Source: Mercurialis annua (taxonomy: Eukaryota; Streptophyta; Magnoliopsida; Malpighiales; Euphorbiaceae). From it: a stretch of DNA of 64,000 nt. Positions 34,987 through 46,840 of the stretch are shown piece after piece. The DNA lies in contig NC_065577.1 of the NCBI RefSeq assembly GCF_937616625.2, positions 9,341,001-9,405,000 of the forward strand, in the 5' to 3' direction. How positions within the stretch are numbered: position 1 is the first letter of the stretch; each line of letters starts with the position of its first letter. Made by a program: the position numbers and the translations under genes. Below the pieces are notes generated by a model. It saw nothing but the letters and a program-made list of their open reading frames with translations, ran no database searches and was not told the DNA's origin.

Positions 34987-37164
34987 ATGTCTCTCCCCTC
35001 TCTCCTCCCAAACCCCACCAAAAACCCTAACCCTAACCCCATTCAAGCTTCAAACCATGCAATCCATGCAACGATCATGACAACGCAGCCACAACGGATC
35101 TACTCTACTTCCCAAGACGAACCCAGGGTTATCTATTTTGAAGAATTACCTAAGAACATGGAGATATCACGACCTAGAGAAGGTTTTTGCAATGTATGGT
35201 GTGAAGGGTAGAGTTTCTTTAGCAACGAAACTTAGAAAACGGAACGTTAGCTTCGGTTTCTTCAGGCCGGATTCTAATAGATCTACAGTATGGATCATTG
35301 AGCAACTGAATTTGATCTGTATTGGAAGATTTAAACTGCGGGCGTGTCTTGCAAAATTCCCCACAAAGACGGCAACTAAACCAGCAGTTCAAGGAGGGAA
35401 GATCACTGCTCAACAAAACAGGCCTATTTTATCACCTGCTCTGCGTGATAACAGGTCTTACCGTGATGCTTTCACGAAGGGTGCTATCCATGAGGCCACA
35501 ACATCGAAGGGTGCAATCCATAAGGCCACATTGAGTAAGGGAACAATAGTTTCATATGATATGCAGCTAAAGATGTCCGATCAGCTCATTGAAGGTGTTA
35601 CAGCAGATGTGGAATGGGTAAAGAGATCTATTGTTGCTAGGGCAAACAACATCGAATCAATCGGCGAGGCAAAGTCATTCCTTTCAAAGCAAAACATTGA
35701 TTTGGAAAATTTAACATTCATGGGAGGTAATCTTTTACTATTAACTTTTAATTCTGCTATTATTGCTAACAAATTTATGCAGAATATAGGTCGTTCCCTT
35801 ATGAGCTACTTTCAATCATTTGTTTGGGCAAAGAATTACGATCATGCTTTTAACCGTCATGTGTGGATTTCCATCTCGGGTTTACCTATTTGTCTTTGGT
35901 CCCCCATTATGTTCGAAGAGATTGGTAATATGGTGGGTGAGACGGTTTTGATTAACTCAGACATTGTGGATAGGAATCGGATTGATATGGGGTGTGTTCT
36001 TATCTCAAGCTCTTGCCGATACATTAATCAATCTCTAGAGGTGATCTCAGGAGATAAATCATACCCTGTGTATATCAAGGAAGTAGACAAGCCAATTGAT
36101 TTTATCATGAATAGAGAGAGGTCAGATTCTTATATTCTGGTTGTAGAAAACAGTGTGGATCAGTCTACTATTCCCAGTGTTAATTTGCTGAATTCCTTCA
36201 ACAATGTCGTTGTTGATTCAATCGTTGAACGAGAGGAATTGTTTCATGATCATATGCTTGGAGGTGCTCTTATAGATCGTCTTTTTGAGAGTAATCGTTC
36301 CTTGCATTTTGAGGAACCATTACTTTTAAATTCTGTCGGACATGAGGAAGGTGGACTTATTTCCATCTCCACACAGGAACTGAGCATCGATGTCGTTGAA
36401 GAAAATGACTTTCAGGGTATTGATAATCAGCAACTGATTGATAATAACACTTTGTTATTTAAATCAGTCCTGTCAGGAATGGAAGGAGACTTTATGGAGC
36501 AGCAGATTTTGAACGAAAATCAACCAGAACAGCAGGTATTGGGTGTAGAACAACAGATTTTGGATGCAGAACAGCAGCTCCTTTGCGTGAAAGAACAGTA
36601 TGGGGGCCAACAGTTAGGAGAGGAACAACAGGTTTTATGGGAAGAAGGAATACAACAGCAGGCGTCTACCGAAAAGCAGGGATAAATATCTGCTTTTGTT
36701 TCACCACAGCTGCTGAACAAATGGGAGTTGAACAGAGGGTATTGGAGGTCTCAAATAATGATTCCAACGGTACAACAATTTCTTTGGAGCATGTGAACAC
36801 AGTTGAGGATATTGGCAACTCTGATGCTATCCTTATGGAGAAAGAGGTGGAAAAGTCTATTGAAAAAATAGCAGCACCATTCAAACGGCGGATGAAGAAA
36901 ATTGATAGAATGGGTGAAATTTTATCCTGCTCTAATAAAGAGGGGACAAGTGGAGACGATTTATCAGATGTGAACATTGCAAACATGAACAGAATTAATG
37001 GAGTCGAGGAAGTTTCTTCAGATGTATCAGCACAAGAAGATGAGGTAATCAAGACATGGCAAATAGGGCATGATCTGGGTATTCTACAACATGAAATCAG
37101 ATCAGCAACTTTGCGTAAATTGGCGCAAAAAATGGGTTCTACAACTGGAGTTCAGAAAAATTAA
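34987..37164 (+). pseudogene. LINE ORF1: RRM plus DUF4283-like protein, two frameshifts
   Basis: It starts at ATG 34987 (MSLPSLLPNPTKNP). The N-terminal RRM has RNP2-like VIYFEELP and RNP1-like VSFGFFRP, separated by a 1-base frameshift near 35158. A 10-residue repeat (KGAIHEATTS, KGAIHKATLS) follows. Then comes a DUF4283-like region (FMGGNLLLLTF, HVWISISGLP) and a glutamine-rich tail with recurring EQQ units at 36490-36670. A second frameshift near 36660 leads to the final frame ending at 37164. There is no CCHC zinc knuckle. RRM-type ORF1 is known from a subset of plant L1 LINEs, such as the BNR family of beet. Confidence 0.8.
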
Positions 37165-37199
37165 GGTTCTTTTTCCTTTCGAGGTTTTTTTTCCTGTCC

Positions 37200-40100
37200 A
37201 TGTCTTTGCCCCTATATTTTATTTCATGGAATTGCAGAGGAGGTTTATTCAACAGTAGGAAGCAGAAATTTATTCGTCAGATGGTTTCTACACATGATTT
37301 ATTATTTATCGGTCTTGTGGAGTCCAAAAGAGAAATTGTTGATAATTTTCTCATTAACAATTTATGGCCTAATTTGGACTTTGGCTTCGATTGGATTCCT
37401 TCTACTGGTGCTTCAGGCGGTTTAGTCTTTATATGGAACTCTATCCTGATTAGGAATGTCACGATTACTAAGGGTTCTAGATGGATTGCTTTTGACTTTG
37501 TCTTTGATAATATCCGTTATCGTCATATTCTGGTTTATGCTAGTAATGTTACTTCTGAAAGATTATTGTTATGGCAGGAGCTTTCTCACCTTATGGGCTT
37601 CATAGGTACTATTTTTATCAGTGGAGACTTTAATGAGACTCTTTCTCCTGAGGATAGGTGGAACAGCACAGTGTTTTCTCCTTCGATGTTGGCTTTTCGT
37701 GATTTTGTTAATACTTCTGAGCTGCTTGATCTCCCCCTTCAGTGAAGGCTTTTTACTTGGCAAAATTCACTCTCGAAGTCACGTATTGATAGATGTTTGG
37801 TTTCTGCAACCGCCGGACCAATTTGGCCTCATATGTCGCTGAGAGCCCTGCCTAGAGGTCAGTCTGATCACGTCCCTATTCTTTTTCGCAGTGCTAATAT
37901 TTTTGATTAGGGGCCTAAACCTTTTCGCTCTATTGATAGCATGAGGAGTTCAGCAATTTTGTTACTGAGAGTTGGGGTCTAGTTTGCTTAAATTCTCAAA
38001 ATCTCATTCGGAGGTTAAGAGAACTTCGGCAAGCCATTAAAAAATGGAACTCTGAGGTTTTTGGTGACCATAACAAGCGTATTAAGGAGCTTAATCAAGA
38101 GATTCTTGTTAAGGAAATTGCTGCAGAATCTGGGTTACTCACTGAGGCTGAAAAAGACGATCTTAGCAAGCTCAAATCTGATTTATGGACTGCAGAGAAA
38201 AGAGTTGACTCTCTTTGGGTTCAGAAGTCCAGGGAGAAATGGAATGTTGAGGGAGACAGAAATACTAAGTTTTTTCATAGTGTGGCTTCTACGCATTATA
38301 GAAATAACCACATTTCTTCTATTCAAGTGGAAGACAATATCTTCATAGAACCGAAGGATATCAGATTTCACATCAGGGATTTCTTTAGTTCTCTCTTCAG
38401 CAAGAGTGACAGAGTCGTGTATGACTTATCGGGGTTGAATTTCTCAAAAATCACGGGTCCTCAGGCTGACCTTCTGACTAGACCGTTCATGGAGAGTGAG
38501 ATTTTTGGTGCTCTATGTTCTTGTGGAGAAAAAAGGCGACAGGGCCTGATGGGTTCAACTTCTATTTTTATCGGAGAGCTTGGCCTATTATGAAGGATGC
38601 AATTGTCGATTTCTTTTCTGAGTTTTTTCGACTCAATATACTCCCTAAAGGTATTAACTCCTCTTTCACGGTTCTTGTTCCTAAGGTGGTGGGATCTTCT
38701 AATATCAGGGACTATAGACCTATCAGTTTAGTTCACGGCATTTTCAAGCTTCTCTCGAAGGTTCTTTCTCGGAGATTAGCGCCGCTCCTTGCAAATTTGA
38801 TTTCTGATAGTCAACACGCTTTTTTAAAGGGGAGAAGTATTCTGGAGTGTTCTATGATAGCTAATGAGCTTGTCCATTCAGCCACCCAGAGGAAGGAAAA
38901 ATTTCTTGTTCTAAAGCTTGATTTCCACAAAGCTTTTGACAGTATTGATTGGGATTATTTGCTTTCTGTTATGCGGTGTATGAATTTTCCTGGCAAATGG
39001 ATTGAGTGGATGGCTTGTTGTCTTTCTTCGGCCAACACCTCTATTCTAGTCAACGGTAGTCCAATTGATCCTTTCCCTATTAAGAGAGGGGTTAGACAGG
39101 GTGATCCGATCTCCTCTTATCTGTTTGTTCTTGCAGTCGAAGGATTAAAACAGATTCTTGCTCGTTCTTGTTGCTTGGGTTTCACTCAGGGTTATTGTTA
39201 TTCTACGAATCATGATCCTATCTCTCTTCTCCAGTTTGCAGATGATACAATCCTTTTCATTCCTTATGATATTGAGAAGCTTAGGAATTTAATGCGTATC
39301 CTTCGCTGTTTTGAATTGATCTCTGGCCTGACGATCAACTTTCACAAAAGTTCCATTACTGGAGTTAATGTGAATGAGGCAGATTTATTGACTGCGGCTC
39401 AGACTGTTGGTTGTAAGGTCGATGCTTTCCCTATTAAGTACTTGGGTCTTCCTCTTACCAATAGAAAGTTTTCGGCTAATTCCTGGGACAGTGTGATTGA
39501 GCGATTTAAATCCCGTTTGGCTCTTTGGAAGGGTTCTCTGCTCTCTCCTGCAGGAAGGTTAGTACTCATTAAGTCGGTTTTATTCAGTGTTCCGGTCTAT
39601 TATATATCCATTTTCAGCATGCCTACTCTTGTTCAGAAACAATTAGAGTCTTATATGATGCGTTTTCTCTGGAAAGGGGATGGTTTTGCTAGATCTTTGT
39701 GTAAGGTTGCTTGGAAGGTCATTTGCCAGGACTTCGCAACTGGGGGTTTGGGAATTTCTAATTTACATCTTAGAAATCAAAGTCTTCTACTTAAATGGAT
39801 TTGGAATTTGAGAATTAATAATGATAACTCCTTATGGTTTAAGGTGGTGTCTAGTTGTTCTTTGGTGATTGATTGAAATTTTTTGGTTCATGGGGATGTG
39901 AAAAAATTGTCATTCATTTGGAAGGGTATAAGGAAAATTTGCTGTAATGATGTCAATGCTTGGGGTATTTTTATTAACAATCTCAAATACTCCATTGGTG
40001 ATGGTTCATCTATTTCTTTGTGGAATGACAATTGGTTAGAAAATGGTTCGGCGTTAAACTTGTTCCCTCGTCTTTATAAGCTTTCAAACCAAAAGAATGC

Positions 40101-41330
40101 TACCATTCGTGATATTCTGGGTTACAGGTTGGCGTTGGAGACGTCGTTTAAGAGGAGCTGAAATTTTAATATTGGGTGAGCTTCAATCTCGTTTAAATAT
40201 GTTGAATGAAATTGTGGGTAAGCAAGATGTGGTCTACTGGAACTCCAATACGAAGGTGTTCAGCTCAGCTTCTTTTATTATGGCTATTCAACAATTTTTT
40301 TGGACCGGTGTTTAACAGATTGAGAGAAGATGTGCAGTTTCACTCAGCTGCTAACCTGCGACAAAATACTGCTAACGACGACTTGCTGAATATGAGACAT
40401 ATTCCTTCTCAAAAATACCGAAGACTTACTGCTGCTGGGAATCATATGACTGCTACTCATGGAAACCAAGAACCTGTTGCTGCTCATAGTAACTATCGAT
40501 CTGCTACTGCTTCTGGCCACCGATCTGCTGCTGCTTCTGACCAACGTCCTGCTGCTGCTTCTAGCCATCAACCTGCTGCTGCTTCTGGCCACCGACCTAC
40601 TGTTTATGGTTTACATACTACATCTGCTGCTGTTTCTGGGAATTTAATTACTGCTTCTGGGTATTCAGCTACTGCTTATGGGAATTCAGCTGCTGCCTCT
40701 GGTCGTCAACAATCTGATGCTTCAGTTGTTAATTAGGTGCAAGTTTCAGTTATTGGGCATGATTCACTTAGTGATCAAACTATTAGGGAAACAAATGAGA
40801 GTCATCTTTTGTTTGCTTCTGTTTGGAAATCTTATGCGCCTCCAAAAGTCAAATTTTTTATTTGGCTTGCTTTGCATGATAGGATACCTTCTCTGGATTT
40901 TTTAGCTATTCGTTCAATAGTCTCGGTTGATAACTCTTTATGCTCGCTTTGTGGTGTGGTTGAGACTCAATCTCATATTCTCATGCATTATAAATTTGCT
41001 CGAAGCATTTAGTGTGGTGTTCTTCAGAAACTAGATATTCTTTGGTCGTTTCCACACTCCTTTGGTGATTTTATGGTGCAATGGATGAATATCATTCCCA
41101 AAGGATTGTATTGGAAGCTTTGGCAAGTTTTTTCGTTCGTGATTCTATGAGAGATATGGAAATGCAGGAATATCAGAGTCTTTCAGCATAAAGAATCGTC
41201 TAAGGAGGCGGTCATTCTAAACTGCTTTTCTAAAGCAGCTTTTATTTTTAAATGTTGTAATAGGGAGTTCAGTTATTCGGGGTTGGATTTTTTTAGGAAT
41301 CCATTCTGTATTTTGTTTTCGGACAATTGA
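37200..41330 (+). pseudogene. LINE ORF2: endonuclease, reverse transcriptase, zinc-binding C terminus
   Basis: Endonuclease starts at 37200 (FISWNCRGG, GDFNETLSPEDRW). TGA at 37743 and TAG near 37909 interrupt it, followed by a frameshift near 37950. A 1-base loss in an A-run near 38530 separates the next part from RT 38515-39876, which has GPDGFNFYFY, LDFHKAFDS and catalytic FADD (39238-39249). A TGA at 39874 and frameshifts near 40130 and 40290 follow. A low-complexity linker (40480-40720) precedes the zinc-binding domain (PPKVKFFIWLALHDRIP, CSLCGVVETQSHIL), with a TAG at 41010. Many lesions make the copy dead. Confidence 0.88.
40480..40720 (+). repeat. Degenerate 24-base repeats inside LINE-2 ORF2
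   Basis: About ten imperfect units of the type GCTGCTGCTTCTGGCCACCG encode variants of AAASGHRP or AAASSHQP. They lie between RT and the zinc-binding domain. Equivalent positions in the other LINEs hold different low-complexity sequence. Confidence 0.8.
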
Positions 41331-41473
41331 TTTTGTTTTCTCGGGTCTTTCTCTGAGTTGTAGCCTCTAGTGCGCCACCTTGAGTGTGCCGCTTCATGTG
41401 CGAAAGCTTATGAGTTAAGGTTTTTTGCCACTTCTCGTGGCCTTTAATATACATAATATTCATAAAAAAAATT

Positions 41474-41980
41474 ATGTTATAGAAATTTTTTTAATGCATT
41501 TATACAAATATTTTCTTAACAAATTGAATCAAATTTTTTTTTTATTTAGTTGTAAACATGGATGTTATAGAAATATTCGGTTATTCCACTATAATTTATA
41601 GAAATATTTCTTACAAAATTAATTATTTATTTATCAGAAAAAATTTCAATTTGTGAAAGGAAAATATTTCTATAACATAAACGTGTGAGCAACATCTATA
41701 ATTTATATCAAAAAAAAACATTTATAATTTATAGAAATATTTCTTAAATATACCTATAAAATTAAATATTTCTTATACCTCCATTAAATAACATCTATCA
41801 GAATCAACTATAATTTATAGAAATATTTTTCGTTTATGTTATAGAAATATTTCTTATAAAGTGGAATTAAATATTCTTAAAAATATTTCTATAAAGTGGA
41901 ATCAAATATTCTTAAAAATATTTCTATAACATAAAAGGAAAATCTTGTTAGTTGTTAAACGTCTTCAAACACATCAAGAT
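41474..41980. repeat. AT-rich stretch of repeated TATAGAAATATTTCTTA units
   Basis: At least ten variants of TATAGAAATATTTCT occur on both strands, together with ATGTTATAGAAATATT. The spacing is irregular, so this looks like nested or rearranged foldback repeats rather than a satellite. No ORF was found. Confidence 0.55.
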
Positions 41981-42229
41981 GTCTCACTCATAACTTGATT
42001 CACATGTTTTCGGAGTGCAAGTGGAATAGTCCCAATTTTTTGATTATCTTGCCCCAACTCTAATAAATGGAAAGAGACAATATAAAGAGAATTCGGTACA
42101 TGTGCATATCAAAATAATAAATGAAGTTTAAACATTAAAATATTTCCTGAATATACAAAGAAAAATTGGCGTTAAATGACTAATAAGAAAAACAAATACA
42201 TTTGATGGGACAATTCATAAGTATAAGCA

Positions 42230-42386
42230 AAATCTTTTTTTTTTATTAGAAATAGAATAGGTGTTAGCAAAAATTAATTATTTATTTTTTAAATCAGACA
42301 AAACAATTGTCTGCAGAAAGTCAGAGTCAAACCCTTAACCTCTCGATGTACATAGAGGGACTTAACTATTAGACTAAATCCTCAAA
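42230..42386 (-). mobile_element. tRNA-derived SINE, minus strand
   Basis: On the minus strand, from about 42384, the A box TAGTCTAATAG fits the consensus. The B box GGTTTGACTCT follows (two C-to-T changes from consensus), then a body with GTCTGCAGACAATTG and a terminal A-run (T-run at 42236-42244). Flanks share a GCTTATA-type block that may be a decayed target duplication. It is unlike the SINE at 19.9 kb. Confidence 0.6.
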
Positions 42387-42622
42387 TACTATAAGCCAAG
42401 ACTTCATTTTCTCACATTTGACCCAAAAATTAATCAAAAAAGTAATTTTTGTTATTGGCTATATTTGTTGGTTTATGACTAATAAGTTAAATATAATCAA
42501 TTAGTTTATTTTCCAAAAATTAATAATTAGTTTGTTTGTTTTCCTAATAAAAAATACTATAATTAATTAGTTTGTCAGATAAACATCTAATAGGGTAAGG
42601 ACATCAATAATCAATTAATTAA

Positions 42623-42889
42623 GAATTAATTCCATATAAAATTACCGTCTTTACACGTTTTTTCATTTTAATCACGTTCTTTAAAAAGTGTCAAATAAAA
42701 TCACCACCTTTCTCTTACTCTTTTCTTGTTGATTCCGCGTTGTTAAGGCAACAAAGATAAACCGAATTTTCACATTCGTGATAAATTTGCAAAAAAATAA
42801 AAGGTGATGATTTTATTTGCCACTTTTTAAAGGATATGACTAAAATAAAAAAAATACGTAAAGGTGGTGATTTTATATGAAATTAACTC
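42623..42889. mobile_element. MULE-type foldback MITE with perfect 9-bp TSD
   Basis: ATTAATTAA flanks both ends (42614-42622 and 42890-42898). The arms start GAATTAATTCCATATAAAAT and end in the near-complement. 'gtgtcaaataaaatcaccacctt' faces 'aaggtgatgattttatttgccac'. It is the same family as 51087-51449. Confidence 0.88.
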
Positions 42890-42898
42890 ATTAATTAA

Positions 42899-43235
42899 TA
42901 ACAACTGTTTTTAAGAAATGCTAAATTCTAATCTCTCTCTAGATCGAAACCCGATTCTCCAACATCCTTTTTCACATCATCATTTTTTTTGACAGAATAG
43001 GTTAGATTTAAACCTTAGGCTGAAAACTCACCTTTTCTCAACCTGTATATGTGTATATGTGTACGTTTTTAAATAATTTTTCTTTTTCTGTAAATTCAAC
43101 AACTCATATTTTTTTCATTCATAAATTTCTATTCCTCACAAAAATACATCATCACCTCTAAACTGAAATATTATCTATCCACATCCTGTCCCTCTTCTCA
43201 CAATTCTTTTATTTTTATCTTCTCCTTCAAGCTCA
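42899..43235. other. AT-rich spacer
   Basis: Nothing recognisable was seen. Confidence 0.4.
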
Positions 43236-43557
43236 AATGCACAAAAAACTCATTCTATACATACATGGCTTGTTCCAAATAATATATTCAAATGTCCATC
43301 TAATGATAACCCGTACTCAAGATGGAACCAGAAAAATAAAGAATATTATTTACTTTAAGTTTGAAATTTCCAGCTCCAACTCTCTTGAGCCTACATCATT
43401 TAAGGAAGCTAATAAACATCAACATTGCCGCGATGCCATGAATTCTGAGTATCGAGCTCTTCTCGCAAATGATACATGGTCCCCTTGTTCCACCACCATC
43501 ACATTCAGCGAATATCATTGGTTGTAAATGAGTTTTTAAGGCTCGTCTTGTGGTGTA
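43236..43557 (+). pseudogene. Copia reverse transcriptase N-terminal fragment
   Basis: The frame contains EPTSFKEANKHQHCRDAMNSEY and LLANDTWS, the start of the Ty1-copia RT region. It becomes frameshifted and ends abruptly where the LTR fragment begins. Catalytic RT motifs are absent. Confidence 0.7.
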
Positions 43558-43740
43558 GGTGTCACGGCCCGATTTCCTTGACATCGAGACCAACGCTAAG
43601 AAATGAGAGTGATCTTGCTCTAGAACCCGGTAATAAACCAGATAAAACGATAGAACGTGTAATAAACATAAATTCCACAATGCTCGTCGGCAACAGACTC
43701 CACTCTTAGATCTAGCATGGCAACAAACTATTAAATAAAT
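43558..43740 (-). mobile_element. Terminal fragment of a gypsy-type LTR
   Basis: TGTCACGGCCCGATTTCC is the complement-sense equivalent of the last bases of the LTRs at 27135 and 34486, and the next block ('catcgagaccaacgctaag') matches their 'ctagcgccggtctcggc'. So this is the 3' end of a related LTR lying on the minus strand, fused to the copia fragment. Confidence 0.55.
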
Positions 43741-44083
43741 GTGCTTTTTTTTTCTATAATATCATTTGCTTGCAGAATTCTCTACATATTATTTTCAGTA
43801 TGGCTGTTTCTGCTATTACCCTTATATATTATGATTGATCTTTTTTCAAAATTCTTTGTAGTCAAGATAATCTGGAATATATATGTGTGCAGTTATTTTT
43901 TAGAGAAAGATTAAAGCAATTTGCTTAGAATAAGTTTGACAAATATTCAGGGGGAGCTAATTTAAACAGAAGATAAACTAATTTTCAAAAACTACATATT
44001 ATGCATTCATATCTATGATTACTCCTTGATCTCTATCTGGCATTATTTGTTCAAAGTTTTGTCATCATCAAAAAGAGGGAGAT
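43741..44083 (+). mobile_element. 3' internal end of a copia element, with polypurine tract
   Basis: The sequence ends TTTGTCATCATCAAAAAGAGGGAGAT directly before an LTR start. This resembles the 3' end of SIRE/Maximus-type copia elements, and AAAAAGAGGGAG (44070-44081) is the polypurine tract. No coding frame was recognised in it. Confidence 0.6.
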
Positions 44084-45380
44084 TGTTGGCTAAAGATTAA
44101 CCCTAATTTTGATGTAACACAACATTAATCAAGTAAGATTTAATAGCTTTTGTTTAGTGTTCGAAAGAATTGCAGAAAAGTCTTCAAGCTAATTTTGAAG
44201 TCAAAGGAAGATTGAGCCAAAGAATGAACAATCCAAAAGAATTAAAGCTGGGCTGTCAAGTTAAGAAAGTGGGCTAAAAGAAGAAATTGTTAGGATCTTT
44301 GTTAGGGTAAATGGGCTTAATAATGTACTGAATATTGAAGATCAAATGATTATTTCATTTTAAATCATCACCTTTAAAAATCCTTATAGCAAATCTGTTT
44401 TAAATCCGTGACATTATCAACTTGTCTTTTTGCGGTCACATACACGAAAAATTCTTAGGTAGACTCAGTCCACCACGTCATCCGTAGACTAAACCTATCA
44501 TATTATGACACGTCATTAAAATAATGGCATTATCGTAATATTACAATTCAAAAGTGTAAATAAGTAATAAACAATATTACGATAATGTCACGGATTTAAA
44601 ACAGATTTACGATAATGTCACGGATTTATTGTTTATTACTTATAGCAAATCTCCACATACACACAAGAAAAAAATATTCTTCCTTTATTCTTGGCAACGG
44701 TTTTTGTACCCTCTATTTTCTCTCTCTCTTTCTCTCTCCATTTGTTTCTAGAAACTTTTGCATTTGTCGTTTTGTATAACAAACTCTGTTTTGAAGGAAT
44801 CTTTAAAATATCTGAGGGCATTAATGAGAATCGTTTCTCTATAAATTACATCATCTATCTCATTCTTCATCAAGTAAGATTTTCGAGTAAAATTCTTCTT
44901 CAAGCTTTAAACCGTGTTTTCATATTTTGTTGAAAAGTTTTACTCCCTATTTTGATTGAACTTCACTATTTGGTGTCTTATTAACTCTGTTTTATTTATT
45001 ATTATTTTTTGGTATTTAAAGAATTTTCTGAAAAACAAAAACTTCTATTTCTAAAGATATTGTAAACGCCTAGATGATAAGTTTACTGGTTGTGAATTTT
45101 TGAAACTTGAAAAAGGTAGAGGTAGGAAAATCAGATTAGAACGGGTAGTTTTTATCTCTGTATTTCAAGACAGTTGTTTTTTGCCCGTAAAAAAACTGGT
45201 TAGTGAAAATTCCAAAAGTGATACCTTTGGGAGTGGATGTATGCAGTTCCAAAACAATTATAAAAATTCAGTGTTTTTTAATTTATACATTGTTGTTTAT
45301 TTCCAGTTTAGTTTTCAAAATAGTTAAATTAGCTTTCACCGCCCCTCCTCCCGATAAGCCATATGGAGCAACACTTACAT
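44084..45380 (+). mobile_element. Copia-type 3' LTR, interrupted
   Basis: It starts TGTTGGCTAAAGATTAACCC after the polypurine tract. A segment at about 44398-44652 is an insertion bounded by CTTATAGCAAATCT repeats. The LTR seems to end near 45375 after a C-rich 'ttcaccgcccctcc' block; the exact end is uncertain. No 5' partner LTR is in the window. Confidence 0.5.
44384..44652. mobile_element. Nested insertion bounded by 14-bp direct repeats
   Basis: CTTATAGCAAATCT occurs at about 44384 and 44639. Between them are one arm of the MITE family seen at 22152-22362 and inverted copies of 'aaatccgtgacattatc'. The arrangement looks like a rearranged foldback element. Confidence 0.45.
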
Positions 45381-45821
45381 ATTTCAAAAGAATAGAGAAA
45401 ATTTAAAATGTTTTTTGAGCCCACACGACGGATAAGCTGATATGGCGGTGTCGTTTAATACTTTAGAGAATAAAAATTTCTTGCTGCCTAGGCAGTAGGA
45501 AATTCCTGCAACATGGTATGTGGCAGCCTTAGACAAGTTCAAGAAAAATGATGTCTGCAATATAAATTTTCAAGTATAGGCCTTTCCGCCTTTGAACATT
45601 GCCAAATTAACCAAAAGTTAACGCATCACATTTCAGTATGACCTCTCTTTTATAGTTTTACTACTGATCATATATTTTTCAAAGTTGCATTGTTAATTTA
45701 GTGGTGCCTATGGTTGTTAATGATTTATACTGTTTGCAGTTAACTTGTTCAAGTTTATTTGTTTTCAACAACTAATTTAAAATTTTCAATATACATAGAT
45801 TTCCAAAACGGGTCAAATAGT
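45381..45821. other. AT-rich spacer with a fragment of a small MITE
   Basis: 45471-45533 matches the right two thirds of the 92-bp element at 47129-47220 ('ttgctgcctaggcag', 'aaattcctgca', 'ggtatgtggcagcc'). The rest is unremarkable. Confidence 0.5.
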
Positions 45822-45824
45822 TTA

Positions 45825-46202
45825 GACACCGTTTGGATTGAGGGTTTTTAAAATCCATTGATTTTAGCAAAATCGATGGATTTTAAATCAATGGAATTGA
45901 AATTCATAAATTTTAAAATTCCATCGTTTGAATTGAATATAAAATCAATGGATTCTTAATATTATTTATGGAAAATAATAAATAGTATAACAATCCATCA
46001 TCTATAAAAAATGGTGGATTTGGACTTTCCCACCTAGTAGGTAGGAAATCAAAACTCTCAAAAATGATGGATTGTAGAAAATGAGGGAATTTGTAAATCC
46101 ATGGATTCTATTAATTTTTTTTCTAAACAAACGATAGATTTTGTCCAAATCCATAGATTGTATAAAATCCATCGTTTAGAATCCATCAATCCAAACGGTG
46201 CC
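45825..46202. mobile_element. Tourist-like (PIF/Harbinger) MITE with TTA target duplication
   Basis: TTA lies at 45822-45824 and 46203-46205. The terminal repeats GACACCGTTTGGATTGAGGG and its near-complement have the CACCGTTTGGATT style of Tourist elements. The 378-bp body is filled with AAAATCCAT/ATGGATTTT repeats. Confidence 0.75.
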
Positions 46203-46800
46203 TTAAAGTTTTGTTTGCCTAAATACTCGAGAGAAATGAAAGCATAACCAAAACTAAAAATAACTCAGTTGTCAGAGATAATATAAATAGACAATTAACA
46301 CTTAAGCAAACGAGTCATGGTAGTAGAAAACCATAATCGTCAATATGGTTTTTAATCTAGAAGGCGGCTATGTATTTTCCACATTTATCCCATTAATTCA
46401 ATTCATATGTACTCAAATCTACTTCAAAAAAAAACCTCAAATCAAAAAGTAATCCAAATGGGAAAAAAAAAATTAACAACCATTTTTTTCACAGTAAAAT
46501 TATTCCCCAAATCAAAACAAAATTAGGGTTTTTTTTTTATAATTATAAGTTTTCACTAAATTGAAAATAGATCTTGTGTTTAAACATATTACAATGTTTA
46601 ACAAAGCCATAGAAACATACATACCAGGTGAATTTGATGGAGAAGATTGTGAAATTTACTCTGCTTTACTAATAAAAAAAACCTAATTGCCGTCACTTTT
46701 TTTCCCTTTCCAACTCATAAAAATTAAATACTGCTATTTTTTTTAAGTTCTCTTGTTTATTAGCTAAATTTTTGGTCTCTATTATTTTGGATCGGATTCA
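46203..46800. other. AT-rich spacer
   Basis: Nothing recognisable was seen. Confidence 0.4.
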
Positions 46801-46840
46801 CTATACTATATAAGAAAAATCGTCCCCAATAGTTTTAAAA

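Larger units (their letters stand above)
34948..41473 (+). mobile_element. LINE-2, nearly full-length L1-like element with RRM-type ORF1
   Basis: It is flanked by an imperfect target duplication, ATGTTATAGAATTTTTTT at 34930-34947 and a one-indel variant at 41474-41491. It has a short 5' UTR, ORF1 (34987-37164), ORF2 (from 37200), a 3' UTR near 41330-41460 and a short A-tail. The same 3' UTR recurs at 57229-57330. It is read on the plus strand. Confidence 0.9.

Noticed and set aside
35020..35040. Interstitial telomere repeat (CCCTAACCCTAACCCC)
   Set aside because: It has only two or three units, is not the plant CCCTAAA repeat, and is part of the N-P-N-P coding stretch of LINE ORF1.
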